Notes under the pieces: model-generated
The model's input: the letters and a program-made list of their open reading frames with translations, nothing else
The model's database searches: none
Told to the model about the DNA's origin: nothing
Part shown: in pieces, positions 7,922-17,284 of the stretch
How positions within the stretch are numbered: position 1 is the stretch's first letter
How the letters are laid out: every line of letters begins with the position of its first letter
Source: an uncultured Methylococcaceae bacterium
GTDB taxonomy: Bacteria > Pseudomonadota > Gammaproteobacteria > Methylococcales > Methylomonadaceae
Direction of reading: 5' to 3'
Length of the DNA stretch: 33,996 nt
Assembly (NCBI GenBank): GCA_903927955.1
Contig: CAIYOW010000139.1
Span: forward strand, 1 to 33,996
Made by a program: the position numbers and the translations under genes

Positions 7922-8833
7922 ATGAAAATTATCGTGTTGTTGTGGCTAGGTTTGTGCCAGTCCGTGCTAGCCGCACCGGTGCTGTCGGTGACAGAGGCCG
8001 CTGCGGGTATTTATGTGCATTTTGGTGTGCAAGAACTGCCCGATAGCCATAATCATGGGGCTATTGCTAATATTGGTTTTATTGCTGGCGACCGCTGCGT
8101 GGCAGTGATTGACACTGGCGGCAACCCAGAGCAGGGGGCGGCCTTAAAAAGAGCTGTCCAGCATGTCACCGGTAAACCAGTGTGTTATGTGGTCAACACT
8201 CATGTGCATCCTGACCACATCTATGGCAATGGCGCGTTTAAGGGTGAAGGGGTGCAGTTTGTTGGTCACAAGAACCTAGCGAGGGCGATGTCGGCGCGGG
8301 GTCAGTTCTACTTGGATAAAGCAGAATCTGTATTGGCCACCAAAGTGTCCGCCAGCGATCTTGTGTCACCGGATATAGAAGTGGCCAGCGTTACCAAACT
8401 GGATTTGGGCGGGCGGGTGCTGGAAGTGCGGGCGCACCGCACTGCGCACACCGATAGCGACGTGTCGGTTTACGACGCTAAAACTAACACCTTGTGGCTG
8501 TCAGATTTGCTGTTTTTACAGCATATCCCGGTCATTGACGGTAGCCTGAAAGGCTGGCTGGCAGAATTGGAAGTGCTAGAAAAGCAAGCCTATACAATCG
8601 TTATTCCCGGCCATGGCCCGCTGGTCAGCGATTGGCCTAAGGCCATGCAGCCAGAAAAAAGCTATTTGCAGACGCTGCTGACCGATATTAGGACAGCTAT
8701 CAAGCGCGGTGATTATTTGGAATCGGCGCTCAATAGTGTGGGCATTGCTGGCAAAGGGGAGTGGCTATTGTTCGATGAGTTCCACCGCAAGAATGTCACC
8801 ACCGCCTTTGCCGAGTTGGAGTGGGAAGAATAG
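7922..8833 (+). CDS. Periplasmic metallo-beta-lactamase-fold hydrolase (quinoprotein-associated type)
   Basis: A 303-aa exported zinc hydrolase. Residues 1-18 (MKIIVLLWLGLCQSVLAA) form a signal peptide. The zinc motif THVHPDH is at about 93-99; later ligands are in RTAHTDSDV, LWLSDLLF and IPGHGP. The segment DSHNHGAIANIGFIAGDRCVAVIDTGG resembles the SoxH-related 'quinoprotein relay system zinc metallohydrolase' subgroup, which accompanies PQQ-dependent alcohol dehydrogenases and their cytochromes. No such partner gene lies nearby, so the functional link is inferred from subgroup resemblance. The ATG is preceded by AAGG at about 10 nt. It ends close to a palindromic repeat before the convergent cysN. 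Confidence 0.78.
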   Translation: MKIIVLLWLGLCQSVLAAPVLSVTEAAAGIYVHFGVQELPDSHNHGAIANIGFIAGDRCVAVIDTGGNPEQGAALKRAVQHVTGKPVCYVVNTHVHPDHIYGNGAFKGEGVQFVGHKNLARAMSARGQFYLDKAESVLATKVSASDLVSPDIEVASVTKLDLGGRVLEVRAHRTAHTDSDVSVYDAKTNTLWLSDLLFLQHIPVIDGSLKGWLAELEVLEKQAYTIVIPGHGPLVSDWPKAMQPEKSYLQTLLTDIRTAIKRGDYLESALNSVGIAGKGEWLLFDEFHRKNVTTAFAELEWEE

Positions 8834-8837
8834 CGGG

Positions 8838-8870
8838 GTAGGGTGGGGTGGGCACGCTGTCCATGCCCAC
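8838..8870. repeat. REP-like palindrome between convergent genes
   Basis: GTAGGGTGGGGTGGGCAC followed by TGCCCAC forms a hairpin with arms GTGGGCA / TGCCCAC (8848-8854 and 8864-8870). It lies 4 bp after the metallohydrolase stop and before the cysN stop, so it could terminate both transcripts. A related sequence occurs at 29500-29529, after modE, again between convergent genes. Confidence 0.5.
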
Positions 8871-8884
8871 GGGGGTAATGTCTG

Positions 8885-10501
8885 CTAGAAAATTATTTTC
8901 TTTTCCTTCAACAATGTATAAATATCATCAAGCCCCACTTCGTCGGTATTAAATGTCAAATCACCTGTGCCGCCAACGCACAGGCAAATCAGCCCCGCTT
9001 GTTTAATGGCATTAATCAGGCCCGCATCAGCCGATTCCAGCACAGTGGGCGCGTGACCGGAGTCAAACAGCTTCCGTTCCAATTGATAAGCCATAGCAAG
9101 GCTGTGTTCCCCTGTTAATGCCACTGCCGTGGCTTTTTGGCTAAAGCGTGCCGCACGTTCTTCGGCGCTCACTGGGGCGGCCTGCTCCTCTTCGCCCATG
9201 CCAATAATCATACCCGCACCCACAGTGCCGTTGCTCAGGCGGTCAATGACAATGAATGAGCCGGTACCTTGGCTGGTTTTGTAGGGGTCAAACACCACGG
9301 GGGCGTTGACAGAAACAGTGCAGCACCCAATTTCATTCAGTTGCAATGCGCTGGCATCATGATGCGCCATGGTGTTCACGTCAATGCGGTGATGAATTAG
9401 CGGCACTGAGCCGGACACGCTACGGGTGGCGAGCTTAAAAATATACTGGCGGCCCGATGCCAGTGGCTGTTCAGTCATCCACACGATATGCGCCTTGAAT
9501 TGGTCGGCAATAACCGGTTGCAAAGCCTGCTGGCCAACAATCAAATCACCACGGCTAATGTCAATTTCATCTTCCAGTGTCAAGGTGACCGCCATTGGGG
9601 CGAATGCCTCGTCCAAGTTGCCGTCATAGGTGACAATGGATTTTATTTTACTGGATTTGCCCGAAGGCAGGGCGGTGACCAGATCGCCTTTGTGGAAAAC
9701 ACCAGCGGCAACCGTGCCACAAAAACCACGGAAATCAAGGTTGGGGCGGTTGACGTACTGCACCGGAAAACGGGCGTTGGTAAAGTTGCGGTCATGGGCA
9801 ATCGTCACGGTGTTTAACGCTTCCATTAACGGCCCACCGGTAAACCAAGCCATATTTTCACTAGCATTGACCACGTTATCGCCATCCAATGCCGACATGG
9901 GAATAAATAGGATGTCAGTCAAATCCAGATGTTCAACAAAGGTTAGATAGTCTGCTTTTATCTTATTGAAGGTGTCCTCGCTGTAACCGACCAAGTCCAT
10001 CTTGTTGACGGCAACAATAATATGCTTAATGCCCAGCAATGAAGCAATAAAGCTATGGCGCTTGGTTTGGGTTTGCACACCGTAACGGGCATCAATCAAA
10101 ATGATCGCCAAATCGCAAGTGGATGCGCCAGTGGCCATGTTACGGGTGTATTGTTCGTGGCCCGGGGTGTCCGCTATGATAAATTTGCGTGTGGAAGTGG
10201 AAAAATAACGGTACGCCACATCAATGGTGATGCCTTGCTCGCGTTCTGCTTGCAAGCCATCAACCAATAGCGCCAAGTCAATTTTACCCGCGCCAGTAGT
10301 GCCCGATTTGACACTGTCGGCTTGCACGGCTGCCAATTGGTCTTCGTAAATCATTTTGGAATCGTGCAGCAAGCGCCCGATTAATGTGCTTTTGCCGTCA
10401 TCGACGTTGCCGCAAGTCAAAAACCTGAGCATTTCTTTGCTTTCATGTTGCGCCAAATAGGCGTTGATATCAGTGCTGATAAGATCGGATTGGTGGGACA
10501 T
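8885..10501 (-). CDS. cysN: Sulfate adenylyltransferase subunit 1 (GTPase) with degenerate APS-kinase-like tail
   Basis: Large subunit of ATP sulfurylase; GTP hydrolysis drives formation of adenosine 5'-phosphosulfate from sulfate and ATP. The GTPase motifs are intact: GNVDDGKST (31-39), [11 protein letters not shown], and NKMD, followed by EF-Tu-like beta domains. At 538 aa it is longer than a plain CysN (about 475) and much shorter than CysNC fusions (about 630). The extra part, from about residue 444 ([18 protein letters not shown]), begins like an APS kinase domain, keeps a [11 protein letters not shown] stretch and an [11 protein letters not shown] stretch, but lacks the GLSGSGKS P-loop. 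APS kinase activity is therefore not expected. It follows cysD by 41 bp. Confidence 0.95.
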   Translation of the reverse strand: MSHQSDLISTDINAYLAQHESKEMLRFLTCGNVDDGKSTLIGRLLHDSKMIYEDQLAAVQADSVKSGTTGAGKIDLALLVDGLQAEREQGITIDVAYRYFSTSTRKFIIADTPGHEQYTRNMATGASTCDLAIILIDARYGVQTQTKRHSFIASLLGIKHIIVAVNKMDLVGYSEDTFNKIKADYLTFVEHLDLTDILFIPMSALDGDNVVNASENMAWFTGGPLMEALNTVTIAHDRNFTNARFPVQYVNRPNLDFRGFCGTVAAGVFHKGDLVTALPSGKSSKIKSIVTYDGNLDEAFAPMAVTLTLEDEIDISRGDLIVGQQALQPVIADQFKAHIVWMTEQPLASGRQYIFKLATRSVSGSVPLIHHRIDVNTMAHHDASALQLNEIGCCTVSVNAPVVFDPYKTSQGTGSFIVIDRLSNGTVGAGMIIGMGEEEQAAPVSAEERAARFSQKATAVALTGEHSLAMAYQLERKLFDSGHAPTVLESADAGLINAIKQAGLICLCVGGTGDLTFNTDEVGLDDIYTLLKEKKIIF

Positions 10502-10542
10502 GGTCTCTCTCTGAATACGGTTGTTGGCTGGTTTTAAACAGG

Positions 10543-11451
10543 TTAAAAATACCCTTCGCGTTTTTTCTGCTCCATAGATCCAGCTTGGTCATGGTCAATC
10601 AACCGGCCTTGACGCTCGGAAGTGGTGGTCAACAGCATTTCCTGGATAATTTCCGGCAGCGTGGTGGCGGTCGATTCCACCGCACCGGTCAACGGATAGC
10701 AACCTAAGGTACGGAAACGTACCATTTTCATTTCAATTTTGTCGTCCGGGCCGATCGGCATACGGTCGTCATCAACCATGATCAACATGCCATCCTTGTC
10801 CACCACGGGACGTTCCTTGGCAAAATACAACGGCACAATGGGGATGCTTTCCAGATGGATATATTGCCAGATGTCCAGCTCTGTCCAATTCGACAAAGGA
10901 AAAACGCGGATGCTTTCGCCTTTGTCGATTTTTCCGTTGTAAATGTTCCATAGCTCAGGGCGTTGGTTTTTAGGGTCCCAACGGTGGTTTTTGTCGCGGA
11001 ACGAATAAACCCGTTCTTTCGCCCTCGATTTTTCTTCGTCGCGGCGGGCGCCACCAAAAGCGGCATCAAACTGATGTTTGTCCAAGGCTTGCTTAAGGCC
11101 ATCGGTTTTCATCACATCCGTGTGTTTTTTGCTGCCGTGGCTGAACGGGCCAATACCTTGCGCCACCCCATCCTCATTGATATGGACAATCAAATCCCAG
11201 CCCAAGTCTTTGATATGTTGGTCACGAAAGGCTATCATTTCCTTGAATTTCCAAGTGGTGTCAACATGCAACAGAGGAAACGGCGGCTTGCCCGGAAAAA
11301 AGGCTTTTTTAGTCAGGTGCAGCATCACCGCAGAATCTTTACCGATGGAATACAACATCACAGGACGTTCAAATTCAGCAGCGACTTCACGAATAATGTG
11401 AATGCTTTCAGCTTCAAGTTGTTTTAGGTGAGTCAATTTATAGTCTGTCAT
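10543..11451 (-). CDS. cysD: Sulfate adenylyltransferase subunit 2
   Basis: Catalytic subunit of ATP sulfurylase, a PP-loop ATP pyrophosphatase-type enzyme working with CysN in sulfate assimilation. The [12 protein letters not shown] motif (PP-loop, about residues 35-46) and the conserved [22 protein letters not shown] and [11 protein letters not shown] are present. The C-terminus ([10 protein letters not shown]) is the normal family end, and 302 aa is the standard length. It is the first gene of the cysDN pair. No APS reductase, PAPS reductase or other cys gene lies in the window. Confidence 0.97.
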   Translation of the reverse strand: MTDYKLTHLKQLEAESIHIIREVAAEFERPVMLYSIGKDSAVMLHLTKKAFFPGKPPFPLLHVDTTWKFKEMIAFRDQHIKDLGWDLIVHINEDGVAQGIGPFSHGSKKHTDVMKTDGLKQALDKHQFDAAFGGARRDEEKSRAKERVYSFRDKNHRWDPKNQRPELWNIYNGKIDKGESIRVFPLSNWTELDIWQYIHLESIPIVPLYFAKERPVVDKDGMLIMVDDDRMPIGPDDKIEMKMVRFRTLGCYPLTGAVESTATTLPEIIQEMLLTTTSERQGRLIDHDQAGSMEQKKREGYF

Positions 11452-11644
11452 TAAAAAAGTCCGCCGGGATGATGTGATCGTTTATCCGAATAGAGGGGAA
11501 ATAGTGGTTATTCTATCTTACATTCAGTCCATAAGTGCAATCCTAGGTTTAATGCGGCTTCTTGCAATGGATCAGCAAAAAAAACCAAAGGCGTGTTTTA
11601 AAATTGCTTAACAAAGCCATTGGCGTTTTCGTTCACGCCCTGTT

Positions 11645-11680
11645 CCCATGAGGCCTAAGGATGTGCAAGGCACACATGGG
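11645..11680. other. Imperfect hairpin downstream of ppc
   Basis: CCCATG (11645-11650) pairs with CATGGG (11675-11680), and inside it TGTGC pairs with GCACA. It lies in the 254-bp gap between ppc and cysD, about 25 bp after the ppc stop. It may be a rho-independent end without a clear U-run. Nothing else was recognised in this gap. Confidence 0.3.
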
Positions 11681-11705
11681 TTGAAAGCAAGAAACCTTAA
11701 GGCCG

Positions 11706-14501
11706 TTAGCCTGTATTCCTCATGCCTGCAGCAATGGCATTAATGGTGCGCAGCAATACTCGCAAAGAGCTGTCTTCGCCAATATTGTCATGAAGTTCTG
11801 ATCTAAGTCTGCGTAACAAAACAACCTGTATGTAATTAAGGGGGCCCAAATAACTGTTACGGCTTCGCAATGATGTGGCCAGCATCGGATTGTCCGCCAA
11901 TAATTCATCGGCATTGACGATATCTAAAATCCAACCCACACAGCGCTGATATTCAGCTGAAATCATGTTGTGAACCTGTTTGCCCGTGTCACTGTTGACA
12001 CATAAGCTGGCATATTGCTTAGCTATTTCCATATCGGTTTTACTTAAAGCCATTTGCACATTATCGAGTAGGTTGCGAAAAAATGGCCATTCATGATACA
12101 TGCTTTGTAATGTTTTCAGCCTTTCCGGTTTTCCGGCGCACCAGGCAAAAACACTGTTGCCGATCCCATACCAAGCAGGAAAAGTCTGTCTCGACTGGGC
12201 CCAAGAAAATACCCAGGCGATGGCTCTCACCGACCCCTTGGAGCGGTCTGCCTTTTTGCGGTGCGAAGGACGCGAACCCAAGTTGAGGCGGCCTAATTCA
12301 CTGACTGGCGTCGCTTCATAAAAATAATCAAGGAAACCTTCATTCCGTTCCGTCAATTCACGAAAACTGTTTTCTCCAATCCTTGCCAACTCAGTCATTA
12401 CTGAGTGATATTGTTGATGGTCATGCGTTGATTGCTGGATCAGGCTAGTACTGGCTTTTATTAAACCTGTGATGCCCATGGTCAGTTCATAAACCGCTGT
12501 TTCCATATTGTTGTACCTATAAAACAATATCTCTCCTTGCTCAGTAAACTTTATTTGACCGCGTACTGTATCGGGCGGCTGGGCCAGAATTGCTTCATGG
12601 GTCGGGCCGCCACCGCGACCTACTGTTCCCCCTCGACCGTGGAACAATCTGTTTTTAATGCCGTGCTTATCACATATTGCAATGATCTGCTGCTGTGCCT
12701 GATAAAGATTCCAAGCAGAAGCAAGTATGCCGCCATCCTTGCAGGAGTCTGAGTAACCCAGCATGATTTCTTGGCGTAGATTAGATGCCCTGAGCAATTC
12801 TCGGTAGACCGGAACGTCAAACAAGGTATTAAGCACAGTGGAGATACGCTTGAGATCGTCAATGGTTTCAAACAGTGGGCTTACGCCAATAGAACAATAC
12901 CAATGTCCTCCGATACGCCCTGCCAAACCTGATTGGGTTGCCAATAGCAGCACCTCCATAATATGGCTGGCAGCATGGGTCATAGAAATGACATAGCGGC
13001 CAAAACAGGCTTCCCCCAATTCAGTGCGCATTTGCGCGATAGACCGAAAAACATCCAATGTTTCTCTAGTGCTTTCAGAAAGTCTATTTTTGTCATAGGG
13101 CAGACCGTTGGGGGCAGCAATTGCTTCGCTTAGGATATTAAGCCTGGCGGCTTCGTCCAACTGCTGATAATCAATGCCCAATGAAATGCCCAGGATTTCC
13201 GCGACTGCTTGGCTGTGCCTGCCAGATTCTTGCCTCACGTCCAATTGCATCAGATGGAAACCAAATGTATCCGCAAGCACCAGCAGGTCTTTCAGAAGCA
13301 AATCGGCAATCTCTTCATCGCCATGACTAGATAAGGAATCCTGAATTAATTTTAGGTCAGCAATAAATGCAGAACAGTTATAAATGTAGCCTGCCGATAA
13401 GCCACTACCGTTTTCAATAGACAACTCTATCTGATTAAGGGACTGTTCAATCCGGTATTTCATAAACGCAAGTTTATGCCGATAGGGTTCTTGTAAATAA
13501 GGTCTTCCTATCTGTTGTGCAATAGCTCCTAAAGTAGCCTTATCAGCTTCAAGGCTAAGCAAAAAATCGTCAATGGGTTGGCATAGCTGATATGAAAACG
13601 AAAGTTGATCGCGCAAACTATCTAATCTTTTGCAATATTCCTGAAGTATAGTCCGGGATTGCATACGAAAAGCCAATACAGTTGTTTCCGGCTTGACATT
13701 AGGGTTTCCATCCCGATCGCCACCTATCCACGAACCGAAGCATAAGAATTTTGGAACTTCGATTGATGTGGCTGATTCGCCAAATACATCGTGCAAGGCC
13801 CGCTCAAAATTACGGTACACTTTGGTAGTTGCAAAAAACAATGAGCTTGGAAAATAAGACAGTCCAGTTTCGATTTCATCTACGACCCCTAGGCTATGGG
13901 TACGAATTTCATCCGTTTTCCATAGCAAATGGATTTGGCTTTGTAATGTGTTTTGAACTTCCTTGCGGAAATATCCTTTCAGCCGTGAATCGTTAAGTTT
14001 CTCGTAAGTTACAAAAATATCACGTAATTTTCCTTTTATTGTCCGCCGTTTCGATTCTGTCGGATGGGCGGTCAAAACCGGAAGGTATAATAGTTCATGC
14101 AATAATGTTTGTACTTGTTCGATAGTAACCCCGGACTGCTTGAGAGTTAACAGGGTATCGTGAAATGAACCTTGCCAATAATGTCCTCCATTTTCAGCTA
14201 GTTGTCTTCTTAATTTTAAGGCATAAGATTCTTCAGCGATATTGACAAGGCTAAAGTACAGATTGAAAGCCCGCACCACCTTGTCTATAACTTCTGATGG
14301 CAATTTTTCGATTGTTTCCAGCAACTGTTGTGATTCTGATTTCGATTCTGGTTTGAGGCTTAGCTTATGAAAATCGTTCTGCAATCGTTCGACGATAGCA
14401 GTGATATCCTGGCCCGCAATAGTTTTGAGTTTTTTATCAAATATTGATAATAGCAGGCGCTTGCTACGGGCAAGTTCTTTATCATCATAAAGGGTATGCA
14501 T
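11706..14501 (-). CDS. ppc: Phosphoenolpyruvate carboxylase
   Basis: Cytoplasmic anaplerotic enzyme that carboxylates phosphoenolpyruvate with bicarbonate to oxaloacetate. The 931-aa product has the catalytic signatures VLTAHPTESKRRT, SWIGGDRDGNPNV, LGYSDSCKDGG, and FHGRGGTVGRGGGP with its conserved glycine loop, plus the C-terminal RNTG, all expected for active bacterial PEPC. GGAG stands 8 nt before the ATG, inside the end of the upstream carbonic anhydrase gene. The two genes are separated by 2 bp, so they form one operon in which the first enzyme makes bicarbonate, the substrate of the second. In serine-cycle or mixed methylotrophs this reaction is central, but here it is only suggestive of lifestyle. 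Confidence 0.97.
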   Translation of the reverse strand: MHTLYDDKELARSKRLLLSIFDKKLKTIAGQDITAIVERLQNDFHKLSLKPESKSESQQLLETIEKLPSEVIDKVVRAFNLYFSLVNIAEESYALKLRRQLAENGGHYWQGSFHDTLLTLKQSGVTIEQVQTLLHELLYLPVLTAHPTESKRRTIKGKLRDIFVTYEKLNDSRLKGYFRKEVQNTLQSQIHLLWKTDEIRTHSLGVVDEIETGLSYFPSSLFFATTKVYRNFERALHDVFGESATSIEVPKFLCFGSWIGGDRDGNPNVKPETTVLAFRMQSRTILQEYCKRLDSLRDQLSFSYQLCQPIDDFLLSLEADKATLGAIAQQIGRPYLQEPYRHKLAFMKYRIEQSLNQIELSIENGSGLSAGYIYNCSAFIADLKLIQDSLSSHGDEEIADLLLKDLLVLADTFGFHLMQLDVRQESGRHSQAVAEILGISLGIDYQQLDEAARLNILSEAIAAPNGLPYDKNRLSESTRETLDVFRSIAQMRTELGEACFGRYVISMTHAASHIMEVLLLATQSGLAGRIGGHWYCSIGVSPLFETIDDLKRISTVLNTLFDVPVYRELLRASNLRQEIMLGYSDSCKDGGILASAWNLYQAQQQIIAICDKHGIKNRLFHGRGGTVGRGGGPTHEAILAQPPDTVRGQIKFTEQGEILFYRYNNMETAVYELTMGITGLIKASTSLIQQSTHDHQQYHSVMTELARIGENSFRELTERNEGFLDYFYEATPVSELGRLNLGSRPSHRKKADRSKGSVRAIAWVFSWAQSRQTFPAWYGIGNSVFAWCAGKPERLKTLQSMYHEWPFFRNLLDNVQMALSKTDMEIAKQYASLCVNSDTGKQVHNMISAEYQRCVGWILDIVNADELLADNPMLATSLRSRNSYLGPLNYIQVVLLRRLRSELHDNIGEDSSLRVLLRTINAIAAGMRNTG

Positions 14502-14503
14502 CG

Positions 14504-15172
14504 TTATATCTCCACTTGGTAGGGCTTGCGGTTAGCAATAGAAATTTCGTTACGATATTCAGTTAATAACTGAAACTGGCAAGTGTTCAAATCATAATCA
14601 AACACCTCACCAGTTTCTATTTTGTATACCCAACCATGCAGTCTAAGTTCACCTTTGCTTAAACCTGAAGCGACAACCGGATGGGTGTGCAAATTTTCCA
14701 TCTGTGCCAATACATTTTCTTGGATGGTGGCCATCAACAAAGCTTCCCCGTTTCTATCGGCATATTTTTCCGTAATAATTTGTCGAGTAGAATCAGTATG
14801 GGAAAGCCACTGGTTCAATGCGGGCAAGTGCTGGGTTGATGCCGGATCAATAACTGCATTCATAGCCCCACAGTGTGAATGTCCGCAGACAATAATGTCC
14901 TTGACTCCCAGCCCCGCCACTGCAAATTCTATCGTTGCTGCCTCCGCCCCCAGAAAGGCATCGTATCGGGGGACGATATTGCCGGCATTGCGGAGAATGA
15001 ACAATTCCCCGGGTTCGGTTTGGGTCAGCAGGTTTGGGTTAATTCTCGAATCTGAGCAGGTAATAAAAAGAGCCTCGGGCGATTGACCTTGAGCCAGGCG
15101 TTCGAAAAGTTTGCGCTGCGAACCAAACAGCGTGTTTTGAAAATGGTGAATTCCTTCGATGAGTTTCTGCAT
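14504..15172 (-). CDS. can: Beta-class carbonic anhydrase
   Basis: Zinc enzyme that interconverts CO2 and bicarbonate. The zinc ligands are visible in ITCSDSRI (Cys, with the Asp-Arg dyad) and VCGHSHCGAM (His and Cys). The ORF track starts at a TTG six codons upstream; the ATG at 15172 (MQKLIEGIHHFQ) is chosen because AAAGGGA lies 8 nt before it. The product is 222 aa with no signal peptide, so cytoplasmic. Its stop is 2 bp from the ppc start, which points to bicarbonate supply for PEP carboxylase. The subgroup also resembles the carbonic anhydrases found beside SulP permeases, but no such permease is present. Confidence 0.94.
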   Translation of the reverse strand: MQKLIEGIHHFQNTLFGSQRKLFERLAQGQSPEALFITCSDSRINPNLLTQTEPGELFILRNAGNIVPRYDAFLGAEAATIEFAVAGLGVKDIIVCGHSHCGAMNAVIDPASTQHLPALNQWLSHTDSTRQIITEKYADRNGEALLMATIQENVLAQMENLHTHPVVASGLSKGELRLHGWVYKIETGEVFDYDLNTCQFQLLTEYRNEISIANRKPYQVEI

Positions 15173-15263
15173 AATTGTTCCCTTTGCCAAGTGAATTTAC
15201 TGGTTGCAGTTTACCGTTGAGATTTTTAATAGTAAAATTGAATAAAACTAAAATAAGCATCGA

Positions 15264-15302
15264 AAAAAACGATGTTTTTTGTTTGGTTGAGCCGTCAACC
15301 AA
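15264..15302 (-). terminator. Two adjacent hairpins between nhaR-like gene and carbonic anhydrase
   Basis: TTGGTTGA / TCAACCAA (8-bp stem, 4-nt loop, 15283-15302) is followed on the minus strand by AAAAAAC GAT-type hairpin ending in a run of T (15264-15280). Together they could terminate the transcript of the LysR-type gene upstream. They also lie about 100 bp before the carbonic anhydrase start, so a regulatory role there is an alternative. Confidence 0.35.
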
Positions 15303-15466
15303 TAATTAGAAATATTTTATGTGTTGAAATATTGTTTTAAGCTTAAAAACAATACCAACCTTATGGATATTGTTTGGTGGTCTGATCGGGTGCTTCGCTC
15401 AAACAAGCGAACATCTATCAATTAAGCGGAATAATTAAGCCTAAAAAGAGAAGAAATGGGGATGTT

Positions 15467-16414
15467 TTATGACAAATCAGCATCTTTAGGTGCGTTTATC
15501 ATGGGTATGTCCAGTAGGCCAAACAGCCGTGTTTGGGCTTGTTCGAGTATGGCGATTACCGCTGGATGTTTGATTTTGCGCTGGGCTGTAATGGCGTAGA
15601 ACCGCTCGCGGACATTATCAATACGACCCACCATTTGCACGCCATATTGACGCTGAATTTCGCTTGCAACAGCGGTTGGTGCAACAAACAGCCCTGTTGC
15701 GGCTGCAGCGAAGGTTTTTAACAGGGCACTGTCCTCTATTTCCGCTTTGATATCGGGACAAATATCTTCCATGTCGAACCACTGGTCTAGTGAACGCCTT
15801 AAGGCAGTGTTAGTTGTTGGTAAAAGTAAAGGCGCCCCGTTCAAGGAGCGAGGGAAATCATCAATGTAATAGGTGGCTAAAGATGGCGCACCAAATACCG
15901 CCACGCCACATTCACCCAATAAATGGTTAAAAACCCGTGTACCAGCAGCCAGTGTGGCGGGAACATCAGAAAGAACCATGTCCATGCCATGTAACATTAT
16001 TTCAGCCAAAAGGCGTTCCGCCTTGTCTTCAACGCAAATTATTTTTACAGCTTCCCCCAAATTTAAAGCAGGTTCAAGCAGCCGATGTGACATCAGTTTT
16101 GGCAAGGCATCCGCGATACCTACGTTAAACCGTAAACCGCGCTCACCTAAGCGTCCCTTCAGCATATTGTTCAATTCGCGTCCCAATGCAAAAATATCTT
16201 CGGCGTAATTAAACACCATGCGTCCAGTATCAGTCAGTGCTAGTTTTTTGCCCTCCTTGTAAAATAGCTTTTCACCGATAGCTTGCTCAAAAACAGCTAG
16301 TTGACCGCTAATAGTGGGTTGCGCCAGATGCAGTTTCTCACAAGCACGCGTGACGCTGCCTTCTTTGGCGACGTTCCAAAAATAATACAAATGTTGATAA
16401 TTCAGGCGTTCCAT
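15467..16414 (-). CDS. nhaR: LysR-family regulator, NhaR-like
   Basis: DNA-binding transcriptional activator; E. coli NhaR responds to sodium and controls the nhaA antiporter. The N-terminus MERLNYQHLYYFWNVAKEGSV followed by the winged HTH (AQPTISGQLAVFEQAIGEKLFYKEGKKLALTDTG) matches NhaR closely, and the effector domain keeps NVGIADALPK, GECGVAVFG, LFVAPT and KHPAVIAILEQA in the same order. The ORF track adds 39 N-terminal residues without family likeness, so the ATG at 16414 is chosen, giving 315 aa. No antiporter gene is adjacent. Its targets could be elsewhere, or the ppc/can operon 294 bp downstream, which is conjecture. Confidence 0.85.
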   Translation of the reverse strand: MERLNYQHLYYFWNVAKEGSVTRACEKLHLAQPTISGQLAVFEQAIGEKLFYKEGKKLALTDTGRMVFNYAEDIFALGRELNNMLKGRLGERGLRFNVGIADALPKLMSHRLLEPALNLGEAVKIICVEDKAERLLAEIMLHGMDMVLSDVPATLAAGTRVFNHLLGECGVAVFGAPSLATYYIDDFPRSLNGAPLLLPTTNTALRRSLDQWFDMEDICPDIKAEIEDSALLKTFAAAATGLFVAPTAVASEIQRQYGVQMVGRIDNVRERFYAITAQRKIKHPAVIAILEQAQTRLFGLLDIPMINAPKDADLS

Positions 16415-16813
16415 GGCATTTTTATGGTAACAAGCGATAAAAAGACGAGTTTCAGAAGCGGGGTTTAAGGATAAGCCATCAATCTTCCAATCTGTCGTTG
16501 CTTGATTGAACGCCCCCATTTTCCGCAACAACCTTTGCGTTACAAGCCCCCATCATTTAAGTTGGGCTAACGCTATTCCGTTAAAAAAGTTCATCGTTGA
16601 TCGGGTGTTCCTTGTCAGTCAACCAATGCCTGGTCAAAACAGCCGATTAAAAGCCAATATAGATGCTTAGTTGCTTTTGGGGAACGCTTAGTAGTAATGT
16701 ACAATAAAAATGCAGTTAGGTAAAAATGCCGGACTGTTATGGGGCGTAACCAGATGGTTGCCTGTTTGATGATCAAATTAATCGCTACTTAATTTAAAGG
16801 AGAGTTGGTTTCC
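16415..16813. other. 399-bp intergenic region between divergent genes
   Basis: Lies between the NhaR-like gene (minus) and the small secreted protein (plus). The minus frame stays open to 16531 but does not look like LysR sequence. A plus-strand TACAAT at 16700-16705 has no -35 at the right distance. AAAGGAGAG before 16814 is the ribosome site of the small gene. No repeat or RNA was recognised. Confidence 0.4.
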
Positions 16814-17215
16814 ATGAAAAATATTTTATTGCTTGCTGCGGCAATGTTGGTTTCGGGCAGTGTTTTGGCAGGTACTGACCACTATCTGCTACGCGAAGGT
16901 AGCCATGTGCATCATTTAAAAATCACTACGCTGAACGAAGACATTTATGTAAGTTCTGATGTCGATTTTGAACCCAATACCACAGAAGCCGGTTCACACA
17001 GCTGTTCTGCCGACATCAAGGGCGAGGCCAAACGCGTTGCTGACAACGAGTTGTTGCTGAAAAAGCATTCAGAAAGCGATGCCACTTATTGCGAATTGAA
17101 AATTCACCTAAGCCCAACCGGCGCAAAAATAGAGCAATCCAAAGATTGTGATAATTTTGCTGCGGGTATTTGCCATTTTTCCAGCGATGATAAAGAGTTG
17201 TTAAAAATAAAATAA
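16814..17215 (+). CDS. Small secreted protein of unknown function
   Basis: A 133-aa exported protein not recognised by family. Residues 1-20 (MKNILLLAAAMLVSGSVLAG) form a clean signal peptide with a VLA cleavage site. The mature part is about 110 aa, acidic and hydrophilic, with four cysteines (HSCSAD, TYCELK, KDCDN, GICHFS) that could make two disulfides in the periplasm. ATG at 16814 is preferred over the TTG in the ORF track because GGAGAG is about 8 nt upstream of the ATG but overlaps the TTG. Reads as a stand-alone gene. No function is proposed. Confidence 0.7.
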   Translation: MKNILLLAAAMLVSGSVLAGTDHYLLREGSHVHHLKITTLNEDIYVSSDVDFEPNTTEAGSHSCSADIKGEAKRVADNELLLKKHSESDATYCELKIHLSPTGAKIEQSKDCDNFAAGICHFSSDDKELLKIK

Positions 17216-17246
17216 TCGCGCGTGACTACCTTCTTTGCCATTAATC

Positions 17247-17284
17247 CCCGCCATGAGTGTTGACGGCTTAACTGTATTGGCGGG
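17247..17284 (+). terminator. Hairpin after the small secreted protein gene
   Basis: CCCGCCA (17247-17253) pairs with TGGCGGG (17278-17284), about 30 bp after the stop. No U-run follows. A second imperfect stem (GTGT..CCGG with CCGG..ACAC) follows at about 17298-17335. Either may end transcription. Confidence 0.3.

Noticed and set aside
16415-16531. N-terminal extension of the NhaR-like protein
   Set aside because: The 39 extra residues do not resemble any LysR start, while MERLNYQHLYYF begins where NhaR begins.
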